A stretch of 64,000 nt of DNA. Source: Methylococcaceae bacterium (GTDB taxonomy: Bacteria; Pseudomonadota; Gammaproteobacteria; Methylococcales; Methylomonadaceae). Shown here piece after piece: positions 49,032 through 60,302 of the stretch. Location of the stretch: assembly GCA_013140705.1 (NCBI GenBank), contig JABFSH010000020.1, forward strand, positions 186,001 through 250,000. The letters run 5' to 3'. Both the position numbers and the translations under genes were made by a program. Each line of letters starts with the position of its first letter. The stretch's first letter is position 1. The notes under the pieces were generated by a model. That model worked only from the letters and a program-made list of their open reading frames with translations. It made no database searches and had not been told where the DNA came from.

Positions 49032-50921
49032 ATGAGTGAATATAATGCAGCGGCAATTGAGGTTTTAAGCGGATTGGAGCCTGTTCGAAAGCGACCTGGT
49101 ATGTATACCGACACAACCCGACCCAATCATTTGGTGCAGGAAGTGGTTGATAACAGCGTCGACGAAGCAATAGCCGGGCATGCGGATGCAATTGACGTGG
49201 TCTTGTATAAAGACGGCTCTGTACTGGTCAGTGATAACGGTCGCGGCATGCCGGTCGATATGCACCCCGAGCAGGGTATTCCAGGGGTTGAAGTCATTTT
49301 GACGCAGTTGCATGCCGGCGGTAAATTTTCCAATAAAAATTACCAATTTTCGGGGGGCTTGCACGGTGTCGGTGTGTCGGTTGTCAATGCCTTATCGGCG
49401 AAACTGGAAATAGAGGTTAAGCGCAACGGTAAAATCTATCGCATGGACTTTGCGGATGGTGAAAAGCAAAGCGAATTGACTGAGGTTGGTACGGTAGGTC
49501 GCAACAATACAGGGACAGCGGTTAAGTTTTGGCCTAATGGCAAGTATTTTGATTCCAATAAAATATCGGTCGCCAAACTAAAACAGGTTTTGCGCGCCAA
49601 AGCGGTATTGTGCCCAGGTCTTAAAATCACCTTGCAAGTTGATCAAGGTGAAGAAGAGTATGTCTGGTGTTATCAGGATGGTCTGAAGGAATATCTGCTG
49701 GATCAGATTGGAGAAACTGAGTTTTTTCCGGAACAACCCTTCATGGTCAATACGGCGGCTAATCATGAGGCAGTGGAATGGGGTATCGTCTGGGCAGTGG
49801 AAAACCCGGCCGAAATGCTGAATGAAAGTTATGTCAATCTGGTGCCTACTGCGCAAGGCGGAACTCATGTCAACGGTTTGCGTGCCGGCTTGACGGAAGC
49901 CATGCGCGAGTTTTGCGATTTTCGCAATATTTTGCCGCGCGGAGTCAAAGTGGCACCGGAAGATGTCTGGGAGAATTGTCATTTTGTGCTTTCGGTGAAA
50001 CTGGAAGATCCGCAATTCTCGGGACAAACCAAGGAACGACTGAGTTCGCGGGAGTGCGTGGCGTTTGTGTCGGGCGTTGCCAAAGACAGTTTCAGCTTGT
50101 GGTTAAACCAGCATCCGGCTGAAGGCGAAAAGATCGCTGAAATCATTATTTCCAGCGCGCAAAAAAGACTGCGCTCCAATAAAAAAATTATCCGTAAAAA
50201 AATTACCACGGGACCGGCCCTTCCAGGTAAATTGGCAGATTGTTCGGCGCAGGATATTGCCAGGACAGAGCTGTTTTTGGTGGAAGGCGATTCGGCTGGT
50301 GGTTCTGCCAAACAGGCTCGTGAGCGTGAGTTTCAGGCGATCATGCCGTTGCGCGGCAAGATTTTGAATACGTGGGAGGTTGAATCCAACCAGGTGATGG
50401 CTTCACAGGAAGTGCATGATATAGCCGTGGCTTTGGGTATTGAACCCGGCTCCAGTGATTTGCAGAATCTGCGCTATGGCAAGGTCTGTATTTTGGCGGA
50501 TGCGGATTCTGATGGCAACCATATTGCCACATTGATATGCGCCTTGTTTTATCAGCACTTTAATGCACTGGTTACTGCGGGGCATGTGTTTGTGGCTATG
50601 CCTCCGTTGTATCGGATCGATGTCGGTAAGCGGGTTTTTTATGCGTTGGACGAAGCCGAACGGCAAGGTGTTCTGGATAGGATTAAGGCCGAAAAGCTGA
50701 AAGGGCAGATTAACGTTCAACGCTTTAAAGGTCTGGGAGAAATGAATCCCGGTCAACTTCGGGAAACCACGATGAATCCCGATACGCGCAGGTTGGTTCA
50801 GTTGACGGTGGCAGAGGATGATGATACAACTGGGCAGTTGGATTTGTTGCTGGCCAAAAAACGTTCACAAGACAGGAAAATCTGGCTGGAAACGAAAGGA
50901 AATCTGGCGGATATTGTCTAA
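49032..50921 (+). CDS. parE: DNA topoisomerase IV subunit B
   Basis: The ATPase subunit of the chromosome decatenase. The start at 49032 (MSEYNAAAIEVLSGLEPVRK) aligns with the E. coli protein and gives 629 residues; a frame from 48969 with a good AGGA site would add 21 residues. GHKL motifs: VDNSVDEA, DNGRGMPVD, SGGLHGVGVS. QTKERLSSREC and the TOPRIM motifs LFLVEGDSAGGSAKQ and ILADADSDGNHIA follow. SSREC and DSDGNHI match ParE rather than GyrB. parC is not in the window. Confidence 0.95.
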   Translation: MSEYNAAAIEVLSGLEPVRKRPGMYTDTTRPNHLVQEVVDNSVDEAIAGHADAIDVVLYKDGSVLVSDNGRGMPVDMHPEQGIPGVEVILTQLHAGGKFSNKNYQFSGGLHGVGVSVVNALSAKLEIEVKRNGKIYRMDFADGEKQSELTEVGTVGRNNTGTAVKFWPNGKYFDSNKISVAKLKQVLRAKAVLCPGLKITLQVDQGEEEYVWCYQDGLKEYLLDQIGETEFFPEQPFMVNTAANHEAVEWGIVWAVENPAEMLNESYVNLVPTAQGGTHVNGLRAGLTEAMREFCDFRNILPRGVKVAPEDVWENCHFVLSVKLEDPQFSGQTKERLSSRECVAFVSGVAKDSFSLWLNQHPAEGEKIAEIIISSAQKRLRSNKKIIRKKITTGPALPGKLADCSAQDIARTELFLVEGDSAGGSAKQAREREFQAIMPLRGKILNTWEVESNQVMASQEVHDIAVALGIEPGSSDLQNLRYGKVCILADADSDGNHIATLICALFYQHFNALVTAGHVFVAMPPLYRIDVGKRVFYALDEAERQGVLDRIKAEKLKGQINVQRFKGLGEMNPGQLRETTMNPDTRRLVQLTVAEDDDTTGQLDLLLAKKRSQDRKIWLETKGNLADIV

Positions 50922-51098
50922 TCGGAACATGTTTTTGAAATGCGAAGGCGAAAAAAATCAAACTTTAAACTGGCCCCGCCTGTTAGCCTTGTGCATCGAT
51001 CTCCTGCGCGTGGTGGATAGTTACTTTTTGATTGCCGGTATGCCATTTACATAGCGTATAATTACCCTCATTTGTCATTGATTTTTACACGGCGGAAC

Positions 51099-52280
51099 AT
51101 GAGCATTAATCTTTCTAACAGAGTCAAAACAGTAAAACCTTCGCCCACGCTGGCAATTACGGCGCGCGCCGCGCAAATGCGTGCGGCAGGCAAAGACATA
51201 ATAGGTCTCGGAGCCGGTGAACCGGATTTCGATACGCCGGAACATATCAAGGCGGCCGCGGTCAAAGCGCTGGATAATGGTTTTACCAAATATACTGCGG
51301 TGGATGGTATTCCTTCATTAAAAAAGGCAATTATTGCTAAATTCAAACAGGATAATGGTCTTGATTATCAACTCAATCAGATCTTGGTATCCTGCGGCGG
51401 TAAGCAAAGTTCCTATAATCTGACTCAAGCCCTATTGAATTCAGGTGACGAGGTAATCATTCCGGCGCCGTTCTGGGTTTCTTATCCGGATATGGTGCTT
51501 TTGGCGGATGGTGTGCCAGTCATTATAGAAACTACCCAAGAACAGAATTTTAAAATTACTCCAAAGCAGTTACGTGAGGTCATTACTGCTAAAACACGGT
51601 TAATTTTTATTAATAGTCCATCCAATCCATCCGGTATTGCCTATACACTGGAAGAGCTTAAGGCGCTGGGCGATGTGCTTAAGGATTATCCTGAAATAAT
51701 TATCGCTACCGATGATATGTATGAACATATACTCTGGAAGCAAGGTACGTTTGTTAATATACTGAATGCTCATCCGGAGTTTTATGGCCGCACTATCGTT
51801 ATGAATGGTGTTTCCAAAGCGTATTCAATGACAGGTTGGCGCATCGGCTATGCGGCAGGCCCCGCCGATCTGATTGAAGCCATGTGTACGATCCAGTCGC
51901 AAAGTACATCCAACCCAACCTCGATTTCACAGGTTGCCGCTGAGGCTGCGTTAACGGGGGATCAAGGTTTTATTGGTCGCATGTGTACGGAGTTCAAGCA
52001 ACGCCATGATTATGTAGTCGCTGAATTGAACAGCATTGAAGGAGTTGAATGTCTTGAAACCGACGGAACCTTTTACGTGTTTCCCAAGGTGGAAAAGCTG
52101 ATAGCCAGTATGAATAATGTCAATGATGACCTTGAGCTTTCCGAATATTTGATTGAACAGGCCGGTGTTGCGTTGGTGCCCGGCTCGGCATTTGGTTGTC
52201 CTGGACATGTCAGAATTTCGATTGCTACCAGCATGAACAATTTGCAAGGCGCCTTGGAACGAATTAAAAACGCCGTTTAA
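51099..52280 (+). CDS. aspC: aspartate aminotransferase, class I (type Ib)
   Basis: Transaminates aspartate and 2-oxoglutarate, giving oxaloacetate and glutamate. The ATG at 51099 gives 393 residues, with SNRVKTVKPSPTLAI and GLGAGEPDFDTPEHI, the arrangement of the bacterial type Ib (Thermus-like) enzymes. The PLP-binding Lys is in NGVSKAYSMTGWRIGY near 237, and the carboxylate Arg is in HVRISIATS. Some relatives also accept prephenate. A terminator follows the gene. Confidence 0.9.
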   Translation: MSINLSNRVKTVKPSPTLAITARAAQMRAAGKDIIGLGAGEPDFDTPEHIKAAAVKALDNGFTKYTAVDGIPSLKKAIIAKFKQDNGLDYQLNQILVSCGGKQSSYNLTQALLNSGDEVIIPAPFWVSYPDMVLLADGVPVIIETTQEQNFKITPKQLREVITAKTRLIFINSPSNPSGIAYTLEELKALGDVLKDYPEIIIATDDMYEHILWKQGTFVNILNAHPEFYGRTIVMNGVSKAYSMTGWRIGYAAGPADLIEAMCTIQSQSTSNPTSISQVAAEAALTGDQGFIGRMCTEFKQRHDYVVAELNSIEGVECLETDGTFYVFPKVEKLIASMNNVNDDLELSEYLIEQAGVALVPGSAFGCPGHVRISIATSMNNLQGALERIKNAV

Positions 52281-52294
52281 CTTTTTGTTGCAAA

Positions 52295-52336
52295 GCCGTT
52301 ATTTTGAGATGCTAATTTAACGGCATTTTATTTTTG
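52295..52336 (+). terminator. terminator downstream of the aminotransferase gene
   Basis: GCCGTTA (52295-52301) and TAACGGC (52318-52324) form a 7-bp stem with a 16-base loop, followed by ATTTTATTTTTG. It lies 15 bases after the stop codon. Confidence 0.7.
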
Positions 52337-52440
52337 CAGGGTGTTTTTGATTTGCTGAAGGCCCGCAAATTCACTCGCTTCTGTTGAAAAAATCGAGCCT
52401 ATGTTATCATTGGCGGTTTTAATTGCTAGGATCAAACACA

Positions 52441-52659
52441 ATGGCTAAAGAAGATCAGATTGAAATGGAAGGTAAGGTGATAGATACCCTTCCTAATACG
52501 ATGTTTCGCGTTCAGTTGGAGAACGGCCACATAGTGACCGCACATATTTCCGGAAAAATGCGTAAACATTATATTCGAATATTGACTGGCGACAGCGTAA
52601 AAGTCGAGATGACTCCTTACGATTTAACTAAAGGCCGCATTACTTTCCGCATGCGCTAA
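52441..52659 (+). CDS. infA: translation initiation factor IF-1
   Basis: A 72-residue OB-fold protein binding the ribosomal A site during initiation. The ATG at 52441 gives [20 protein letters not shown], the canonical start. [20 protein letters not shown] and the terminal KGRITFRMR are conserved. It is convergent with clpA, the usual gammaproteobacterial arrangement near clpS-clpA. Confidence 0.98.
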   Translation: MAKEDQIEMEGKVIDTLPNTMFRVQLENGHIVTAHISGKMRKHYIRILTGDSVKVEMTPYDLTKGRITFRMR

Positions 52660-52688
52660 TTCTTTTCCTTCCAAGCGAAAGAATTAGC
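52655..52688. terminator. hairpin spanning the end of infA
   Basis: GCTAATTCTTT (52655-52665) and AAAGAATTAGC (52678-52688) form a perfect 11-bp stem with a 12-base loop. The first arm includes the infA stop codon. It separates infA from the convergent clpA and probably serves both. Confidence 0.6.
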
Positions 52689-52699
52689 ATTATCCACGG

Positions 52700-54970
52700 T
52701 TAACTGTTTTCTGAAACGATCAATTCTTTGCTTTCAATGGCAAAAAAAAGTTCATTATTTTCTACATAAACACGCACATGCCCACCGCGGGCCAGTTTGC
52801 CGAACAGCAAATCATTGGCAAGTGGTTTTTTAATTTTTTCCTGAATTAATCGAGCCATAGGTCGCGCTCCCATCTTAGGGTCGCAGCCGTTTTCAGCAAG
52901 CCATAAACGTGCTTCCGTATCGAGCGTTAGCGTGACATGTTTATCTGATAATAAGGCTTCCAATTCAAAGATAAATTTGTCAACGACATGAACGACGATT
53001 GCAATGTCAAGCGGCTTGAATTGAATGATCGCATCAAGCCTGTTTCGAAATTCTGGCGAGAATCCCTTTTCAATGACTTTCATACTGTCGGAAGCGTGGT
53101 CTTGATAAGTAAAGCCAATTGATGCGCGGCTTCCTTCTTCGGCTCCGGCATTCGTTGTCATCACTAAAATAATGTTACGAAAATCGGCCTTACGGCCATT
53201 CGTATCGGTTAATGAGCCATGATCCATTACCTGCAATAACAAATTAAAGACATCTGGGTGTGCCTTTTCTACTTCATCAAGCAGTAACACCGCGTGAGGA
53301 TGTTTGGTAATCTGTTCGGTCAATAAGCCACCTTGATCAAAGCCTACATAACCTGGAGGTGCTCCGATCAGTCTGGAAACCGTGTGACGTTCCATATATT
53401 CGGACATGTCAAAGCGAATTAATTCAACCCCCAATACTTTGGCTAACTGCCGAGTTACTTCTGTCTTGCCGACGCCGGTAGGGCCCGCAAACAGGAAAGA
53501 GCCGATGGTTTTCTGTGTTTCACGCAAACCTGCGCGTGATAATTTGATGGCAGTCGCAAGCGCAGAAATGGCTTCGTCCTGGCCAAACACCAGCATTTTT
53601 AAATTATTTTCCAGGCTGGCCAGTTTATCAATATCGTTTGAGGAAACGGATTTGGCTGGCACCCTGGCAATTTTTGACACAATGTCTTCTATTTCGGCAA
53701 CGTCAATGACTTGTTTGCGATCACTTTCTGGTGCCATGCGTTGCTTTGCGCCGGCCTCGTCAATGACGTCGATTGCCTTGTCGGGCAAGTGCCGGTCGGT
53801 AATATAGCGATCAGACAATTCAGCGGCTAAACGAAGCGCCTCGGTTGAATATTTCACATCATGATGCTCTTCAAAACGAGTTTTTAGGCCTTTCAAGATT
53901 AGGATGGTATCTTCGACGGACGGTTCCAGGATGTCGATTTTCTGGAACCGGCGTGCCAATGCGTGATCTTTTTCAAATACGCCGCGGTACTCCTGATAGG
54001 TCGTCGAGCCAATGCAGCGGAGTTGACCGGATGCCAGCACTGGCTTGATCAGGTTGGATGCGTCCATGACGCCACCCGATGCTGAACCAGCACCAATAAT
54101 GGTGTGAATTTCGTCAATGAACAATATCGAGTCGGGTTCGTTTTTGAGCTGATTTACCAATGCTTTAAGTCGTTTTTCAAAGTCGCCACGGTATTTCGTG
54201 CCGGCAACCAGTGCTCCCATGTCCAGCGAATAAATGACACTTCGTTTCAAGATTTCAGGGACATTTTCTTCCACTATACGCTTGGCCAGGCCTTCTGCTA
54301 TGGCTGTTTTACCAACACCGGCCTCACCAACCAGCAAAGGATTGTTTTTGCGACGGCGACAAAGCGTTTGTATCGTTCTTTCAACTTCCAGTTCTCTGCC
54401 GATTAATGGATCTATTCTGCCGCGAATGGCTTCTTCATTGAGATTGACTGTATATTTATCCAGCGGGCTGCCAGCAGGATCCGATTCTGAATTGCTCAGT
54501 GAAGAAGAGCGTTCGTTATTGGGTTCGTTGTCCTGATCAATTTTGGATATGCCATGCGCCAAATAATTTACGACATCCAATCGGGATATATCTTGTTTGT
54601 TGAGTAAATAGACGGCATGAGAATCTTGTTCGCTAAATAATGCGACAAATAAGTTGGCGCCGGAAACCTCTTTCTTGTCGGAAGCCTGTACATGAAAGAC
54701 TGCCCGCTGCAGAACTCGCTGAAACCCCAATGTTGGTTGAGTTTCGCGTTGAACTCCTGGAGGGATCAGAGTCATGGTCTCATCAATGAATTGAGTCAGT
54801 TGCATACGGAGCGTTTTTATATCGCACCCGCAAGCTCTCATTATTGCCTCCGCAGAAGCATTGTCCAGAAGAGCTAGAAGCAAATGTTCAACCGTTATAA
54901 ATTCATGACGCTTTTCATGGGCGTTTTTAAAAGCGTTGTTTAACGTCACTTCAAGTTCTTTACTTAACAT
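52700..54970 (-). CDS. clpA: ATP-dependent Clp protease ATP-binding subunit ClpA
   Basis: AAA+ unfoldase of ClpAP. In 756 residues the N domain (about 1-140) starts MLSKELEVTLNNAF, followed by two AAA+ modules with Walker A GEAGVGKTAIAEG near 215 and GPTGVGKTEVTRQL near 498, and Walker B ILFIDEIHT and VLLLDEVEKAHPD. The ClpP-binding loop IGFTYQDH (IGF) near 622 is kept. clpS lies 12 bases upstream in the same direction, so the two are an operon. Confidence 0.97.
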   Translation of the reverse strand: MLSKELEVTLNNAFKNAHEKRHEFITVEHLLLALLDNASAEAIMRACGCDIKTLRMQLTQFIDETMTLIPPGVQRETQPTLGFQRVLQRAVFHVQASDKKEVSGANLFVALFSEQDSHAVYLLNKQDISRLDVVNYLAHGISKIDQDNEPNNERSSSLSNSESDPAGSPLDKYTVNLNEEAIRGRIDPLIGRELEVERTIQTLCRRRKNNPLLVGEAGVGKTAIAEGLAKRIVEENVPEILKRSVIYSLDMGALVAGTKYRGDFEKRLKALVNQLKNEPDSILFIDEIHTIIGAGSASGGVMDASNLIKPVLASGQLRCIGSTTYQEYRGVFEKDHALARRFQKIDILEPSVEDTILILKGLKTRFEEHHDVKYSTEALRLAAELSDRYITDRHLPDKAIDVIDEAGAKQRMAPESDRKQVIDVAEIEDIVSKIARVPAKSVSSNDIDKLASLENNLKMLVFGQDEAISALATAIKLSRAGLRETQKTIGSFLFAGPTGVGKTEVTRQLAKVLGVELIRFDMSEYMERHTVSRLIGAPPGYVGFDQGGLLTEQITKHPHAVLLLDEVEKAHPDVFNLLLQVMDHGSLTDTNGRKADFRNIILVMTTNAGAEEGSRASIGFTYQDHASDSMKVIEKGFSPEFRNRLDAIIQFKPLDIAIVVHVVDKFIFELEALLSDKHVTLTLDTEARLWLAENGCDPKMGARPMARLIQEKIKKPLANDLLFGKLARGGHVRVYVENNELFFAIESKELIVSENS

Positions 54971-54982
54971 AAACTCTCCAAC

Positions 54983-55309
54983 CTACACTTCTTCCATCGA
55001 GCACAACAAAGGGTGTTGATGCTCACGTGAATATTCGTTGACTAAATAAACCTTGGTTTCAGCAACATCCTTAGAAAAGGTGCCACACACGCCAACGCCC
55101 TGAGTATGTATTTGCAGCATCACTCTTGTCGCCTTGTCCTGTGGCATGGCAAAAAAATACATCAGTATTTCAATGACAAAATCCATCGGCGTAAAATCAT
55201 CATTTAACAAAATGACTTTATATAACGGCGGTCTTTTAAGCTTGGGCTTGGCTTCCTGAAGTGCCAGGCCATCAGCATCATCATATTTAAACGGTTCTTT
55301 ATCAGACAT
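54983..55309 (-). CDS. clpS: ATP-dependent Clp protease adaptor ClpS
   Basis: The N-end-rule adaptor that hands substrates to ClpA. The 108-residue protein has a flexible N terminus, then [20 protein letters not shown] near 33 with the N-degron-binding Asn-Asp-Asp, and the helix with [12 protein letters not shown]. It precedes clpA with 12 bases between. Confidence 0.97.
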   Translation of the reverse strand: MSDKEPFKYDDADGLALQEAKPKLKRPPLYKVILLNDDFTPMDFVIEILMYFFAMPQDKATRVMLQIHTQGVGVCGTFSKDVAETKVYLVNEYSREHQHPLLCSMEEV

Positions 55310-55538
55310 ACTATCTACTTGCTGGGACCTTTCGGTCTGGTCTTAATGCCAATATTAGTGCATTTCGAACTTTTGTACATAACTAAATCCATCCTTCAGA
55401 TTGACCCTGACATGCATTGAAATCCATTTTTGACCATTTTGTCAATTCGACTTTTTCTGGTGTTAAAGATTCAAAACTTTAAAACAGAATAATCTTTATA
55501 CTGTAAAATGAACAGTTCATCAAAGCCGGAAAGAACGG

Positions 55539-56000
55539 ATGGTTTGGAAACCACATTTAACAGTTGCCGCAGTTATCGAAAAGAACCAGCGTTTTTTGCT
55601 CGTGGAGGAAGAGACTTCGAATGGTCTTCAATTCAATCAGCCTGCAGGTCATCTTGAAGAAAATGAAGATATAATTTCAGCTGTTAAACGAGAGGTCTAC
55701 GAAGAAACCGCTTGGCATTTCGAACCCGAACACGTAGTAGCCGTTCAATTATGGCGTAAAAAGCCGGATTCACCGACATTCGTCAGAATTTGTTTTTCCG
55801 GGTATTGTCATTCACACAATCCTTCGCAGCCCCTGGATGTTGGTATTTTTGCTGCCCACTGGCTAACAGTTGACGAAATACAGGCCAAAAATCGTCAGCA
55901 ATTGTTGCGCAGCCCCCTGGTTTTATTAAGCATCGATGACTATCTGGATGGGCAGCGCTACCCTTTATCATTGCTTAAATCGTTTCTCGATCTTGCATGA
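55539..56000 (+). CDS. nudJ: NUDIX hydrolase, NudJ-like
   Basis: Cleaves nucleoside or isoprenoid diphosphates; E. coli NudJ acts on thiamine pyrimidine and related diphosphates. The 153-residue protein starts [20 protein letters not shown] and carries the Nudix box [21 protein letters not shown] near 38-58 in the correct G-x5-E-x7-R-E-x2-E-E order. It overlaps mnmA by four bases (ATGA). The nudJ-mnmA pair is conserved in Gammaproteobacteria. Confidence 0.92.
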   Translation: MVWKPHLTVAAVIEKNQRFLLVEEETSNGLQFNQPAGHLEENEDIISAVKREVYEETAWHFEPEHVVAVQLWRKKPDSPTFVRICFSGYCHSHNPSQPLDVGIFAAHWLTVDEIQAKNRQQLLRSPLVLLSIDDYLDGQRYPLSLLKSFLDLA

Positions 56001-57088
56001 GTAAAAATATTATTGTCGGCATGTCCGGTGGCGTGGACTCCTCGGTGACGGCATTGTTGCTTTTGGAGCAGGGTTACAATGTGACCGGCTTATTCATGAA
56101 AAACTGGGAGGAAGATGACGGTACCGATCAATGCACGGCAATCAGGGATCTGGCTGACGCACAGCAAGTCTGTGATAAGTTGGACATACCATTAAAAACG
56201 GTTAATTTTTCTTCCGAATATTGGGATCAGGTATTTGAAGTTTTCTTAGCTGAATTTAAGGCCGGTCGCACGCCCAATCCTGATATCTTGTGCAATAAAT
56301 TCGTCAAGTTTAAAGCCTTCCTCGATTTCGCCATTGAAGACATGGGCGCAGAATATATTGCCACAGGGCACTATGCCAGGGTCAACGAAAGTAACGGTGA
56401 GTTTTTCTTATTAAAAGGAATGGATAAGAATAAGGAGCAAAGTTACTTTCTCTATACAATGGGACAAAAGCAACTGTCGCGGACTTTATTTCCAATCGGT
56501 CATCTGCAAAAGCCGGATATACGGGCCTTGGCAAAAAAGGCAGGCTTTGACAATTCTTCAAAAAAAGACAGCACCGGCATTTGTTTCATTGGTGAACGAA
56601 AATTCACTGAATTTCTGCAGCGCTATTTACCCGCGCTTCCGGGTGAAATTCGCACGGATGACGGGCAGTTGATTGGACAACACCAAGGTTTGATGTTTTA
56701 CACATTGGGGCAACGGCAGGGTCTGGGGATTGGCGGCGTTAAAAATACTTTGGATGAACCTTGGTATGTGCTTGATAAGGATCTGGTCCACAATATCCTG
56801 GTTGTCGGTCAAGGCCATGATCATCCGATGATGTTGCACAATACCTTGGAGGCAAGCCAATTGGACTGGTGCGATAACCGTTCTTTGTCTGCGGCTTTCG
56901 ACTGCACAGCCAAAACACGGTACAGACAGGCTGATCAAAAATGCCGGGTTGAGTCCATGGCTGAAGGACGATGTAAAGTTATTTTCGCTGAGCCTCAACG
57001 AGCCATCACACCTGGGCAGTCCGTAGTATTTTATGACGGCGAAGTATGCCTGGGTGGCGGCATCATCGAGTCCAGAGCCAACGAGTGA
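55997..57088 (+). CDS. mnmA: tRNA-specific 2-thiouridylase MnmA
   Basis: Thiolates U34 of tRNA for Lys, Glu and Gln. In 363 residues: the PP-loop [15 protein letters not shown] near 8, the first catalytic Cys in [11 protein letters not shown] near 98, and the second in [10 protein letters not shown] near 195. The C-terminal beta domains ([17 protein letters not shown]) are complete. It is co-translated with nudJ. The gene usually found between mnmA and purB, hflD, is not present here. Confidence 0.97.
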   Translation: MSKNIIVGMSGGVDSSVTALLLLEQGYNVTGLFMKNWEEDDGTDQCTAIRDLADAQQVCDKLDIPLKTVNFSSEYWDQVFEVFLAEFKAGRTPNPDILCNKFVKFKAFLDFAIEDMGAEYIATGHYARVNESNGEFFLLKGMDKNKEQSYFLYTMGQKQLSRTLFPIGHLQKPDIRALAKKAGFDNSSKKDSTGICFIGERKFTEFLQRYLPALPGEIRTDDGQLIGQHQGLMFYTLGQRQGLGIGGVKNTLDEPWYVLDKDLVHNILVVGQGHDHPMMLHNTLEASQLDWCDNRSLSAAFDCTAKTRYRQADQKCRVESMAEGRCKVIFAEPQRAITPGQSVVFYDGEVCLGGGIIESRANE

Positions 57089-57237
57089 TCCATTGCTCAA
57101 CCACTACTGACGTTACACATGGGTACTTCGTATCGGCGCCGATTTTGCTAATGTCTCCCAAGAAATAGATATATCAATTGTCCATTTGAGATAAATATTT
57201 TCTTAATTTTTTAAATGCTTTTCGGTTTTCCCAATAA

Positions 57238-58659
<1,422 letters not shown>

Positions 58660-58677
58660 TCAGAAGTAGCGTTAATG

Positions 58678-58716
58678 GAGAAAAGCAGGGATGTCCATCG
58701 ATGTTAGCCTTTTCTC
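58678..58716. terminator. hairpin between convergent purB and exbB
   Basis: GAGAAAAG (58678-58685) and CTTTTCTC (58709-58716) form an 8-bp stem with a long loop, between the two convergent genes. Support is from position and pairing only. Confidence 0.4.
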
Positions 58717-58730
58717 GTCAGTGCCAGTAC

Positions 58731-59393
58731 TTACGCTTGATGATTGGCGTTAAGAAATGCAATGTGCATAAATCCGTCAGCAAAGTTTTCCATGGCTAAG
58801 CGCTGTAATTTGATTCTGCGAAGCAGCAGGTTATAAGCCAATACTGCCGGCACCGCGACGGCAATGCCGATGGCGGTTGCGATTAATGCATCACCAATCG
58901 GACCAGCCACGACATCCAGGCTGGCAGAGCCGCTTTTGCTGATATCCTGCATGGCGTGCATGATGCCTAATACCGTGCCGAATAAGCCAACGAAAGGGGC
59001 CGTGCTGCCAATGCTGGCCAGATAAGTCAATCCGGCTTCAATGCGCTGCTGTTCTTTTTGTACCTGTATACGTAAGGCCTGTTCCAGCAGTTCTTCCGGG
59101 GTTGAACTGAAAAACTTGATGGTTTTTACGCCCGGGCGCTGAACCTCCTCCAACCAGCCAAACCCACTGATTGCGATTCTTGCCAAAGGGCCTTGAGCTT
59201 TCAAGGTTATTTGTTTTGCCGCACCCACATCCAGTGCCTGCCAAAAACTGTCGACGAAAAATCGATTGGCGTATTTGTTCCGGGTAAACTCCCATAGTTT
59301 ATAAAAAATGATGACCCAGGTTATGATGGAAAAGACCAGCAAGGTATATAAAGTGCAGTCAATAATCGTAGCTGGTGAAATAGCGAATGGCAT
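58731..59393 (-). CDS. exbB: ExbB-like MotA/TolQ/ExbB proton channel
   Basis: A proton-channel component that energises TonB. The start at 59393 follows GGAGC and gives 220 residues; the longest frame adds 55 residues that overlap tonB and are not family-like. Three membrane helices (near 11-30, 118-138, 155-175) are seen. IASIGSTAPFVGLFGTVLGI and the following GDALIATAIGIAVAVPAVLAYN are diagnostic of the MotA/TolQ/ExbB family. No exbD was found next to it. It ends the receptor-HupE-TonB-ExbB run. Confidence 0.9.
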   Translation of the reverse strand: MPFAISPATIIDCTLYTLLVFSIITWVIIFYKLWEFTRNKYANRFFVDSFWQALDVGAAKQITLKAQGPLARIAISGFGWLEEVQRPGVKTIKFFSSTPEELLEQALRIQVQKEQQRIEAGLTYLASIGSTAPFVGLFGTVLGIMHAMQDISKSGSASLDVVAGPIGDALIATAIGIAVAVPAVLAYNLLLRRIKLQRLAMENFADGFMHIAFLNANHQA

Positions 59394-59406
59394 TAAAAGC
59401 TCCGGT

Positions 59407-60210
59407 CTAATCTTGTAGTTTGAAGGAAATTGGAATGGTAACTGTACAGGCGACGGGCGTGTCGCCGCGACGTGCTGGCGCAAACTTCCAGTTTTGCACG
59501 GCTTCAATGGCGGCATTGTCAAGCATGTCAAAGCCGCTGGTTTTATCGATGGACACATGTACGCTGTGACCTTCGGCTGAAACCTTGACCTTAAGCAGGA
59601 CCTTGCCTTCTAAATGCCGGCTTCTTGCGATGCTCGGATATTGAGGTTTTGGATTACTGCTGTAATAGGGACGAAAATTGGCGTCAGTCTGTGCGTCAGT
59701 TTTGGCGGCCGAACTGGTTTTGCTCGTTACTGACGTAGGGGAGTTGCTGGTGTTAGACGCACTGGTCTGTGTGTTGGTGACTGATTGTTGCGTAGGCAAT
59801 GCTGGCGCTTTAATAACGGGTGCAATAGTGTCGGGCATCACGGGTTTGACGACAGCTTTCTTTGGCGCAACCGGTTTCTGTTTTTGCACGGGTTTTGGTT
59901 TGGGTGGTAATGTCTTTGTTTTAGGTTTTTCGATGGGTTTGGCTTTTATTGCTCCCGCGTCGGCCTGTTTTTTAGGCGCAGGGAGTAAAGTGACCTCAAT
60001 CGGCAGTGGCGTTGCCAGCTTAATCTCTTCAATAGCGGGTTGCATGAGCCGCAGTATAACCAAGATATGTAACAGAATGACCAAGGCGGTGCATAAAGCC
60101 GCCCTATATTTTTGGTCGTCCTGGCCATGTAAGGCCAACTCAATAGGGCTCCATCGAAATAACGGTTTGTTCATTTGATTGCTTTCCAGCAAGCTATAGA
60201 CGATTTTCAT
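59407..60210 (-). CDS. tonB: TonB energy-transducing protein
   Basis: Transmits inner-membrane proton energy to outer-membrane receptors. A 267-residue protein with an N-terminal helix near 38-58 (AALCTALVILLHILVIL), a Pro/Lys-rich spacer (KPIEKPKTKTLPPKPKPVQK), a Ser/Thr-rich part, and a C-terminal TonB domain (PQYPSIARSRHLEGKVLLKV and NWKFAPARRGDTPV). The start at 60210 follows GGGAGA; ATGs at 60174 and 60300 are also possible. It lies between the HupE-like gene and exbB. Confidence 0.88.
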   Translation of the reverse strand: MKIVYSLLESNQMNKPLFRWSPIELALHGQDDQKYRAALCTALVILLHILVILRLMQPAIEEIKLATPLPIEVTLLPAPKKQADAGAIKAKPIEKPKTKTLPPKPKPVQKQKPVAPKKAVVKPVMPDTIAPVIKAPALPTQQSVTNTQTSASNTSNSPTSVTSKTSSAAKTDAQTDANFRPYYSSNPKPQYPSIARSRHLEGKVLLKVKVSAEGHSVHVSIDKTSGFDMLDNAAIEAVQNWKFAPARRGDTPVACTVTIPISFKLQD

Positions 60211-60302
60211 TTTACTCTCCCTTGGGTGAGGACCTCTTCTATGGAGCGGGTCGAATGCGGTGTGGTACTGCAGAGTGTTTTGGATTAGGTCTTGTTTCAT
60301 GG

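Noticed and set aside
59678-60178. 166-residue hydrophobic plus-strand frame
   Set aside because: Antisense of the Pro/Lys-rich TonB spacer, which makes an artificially long frame on the other strand.
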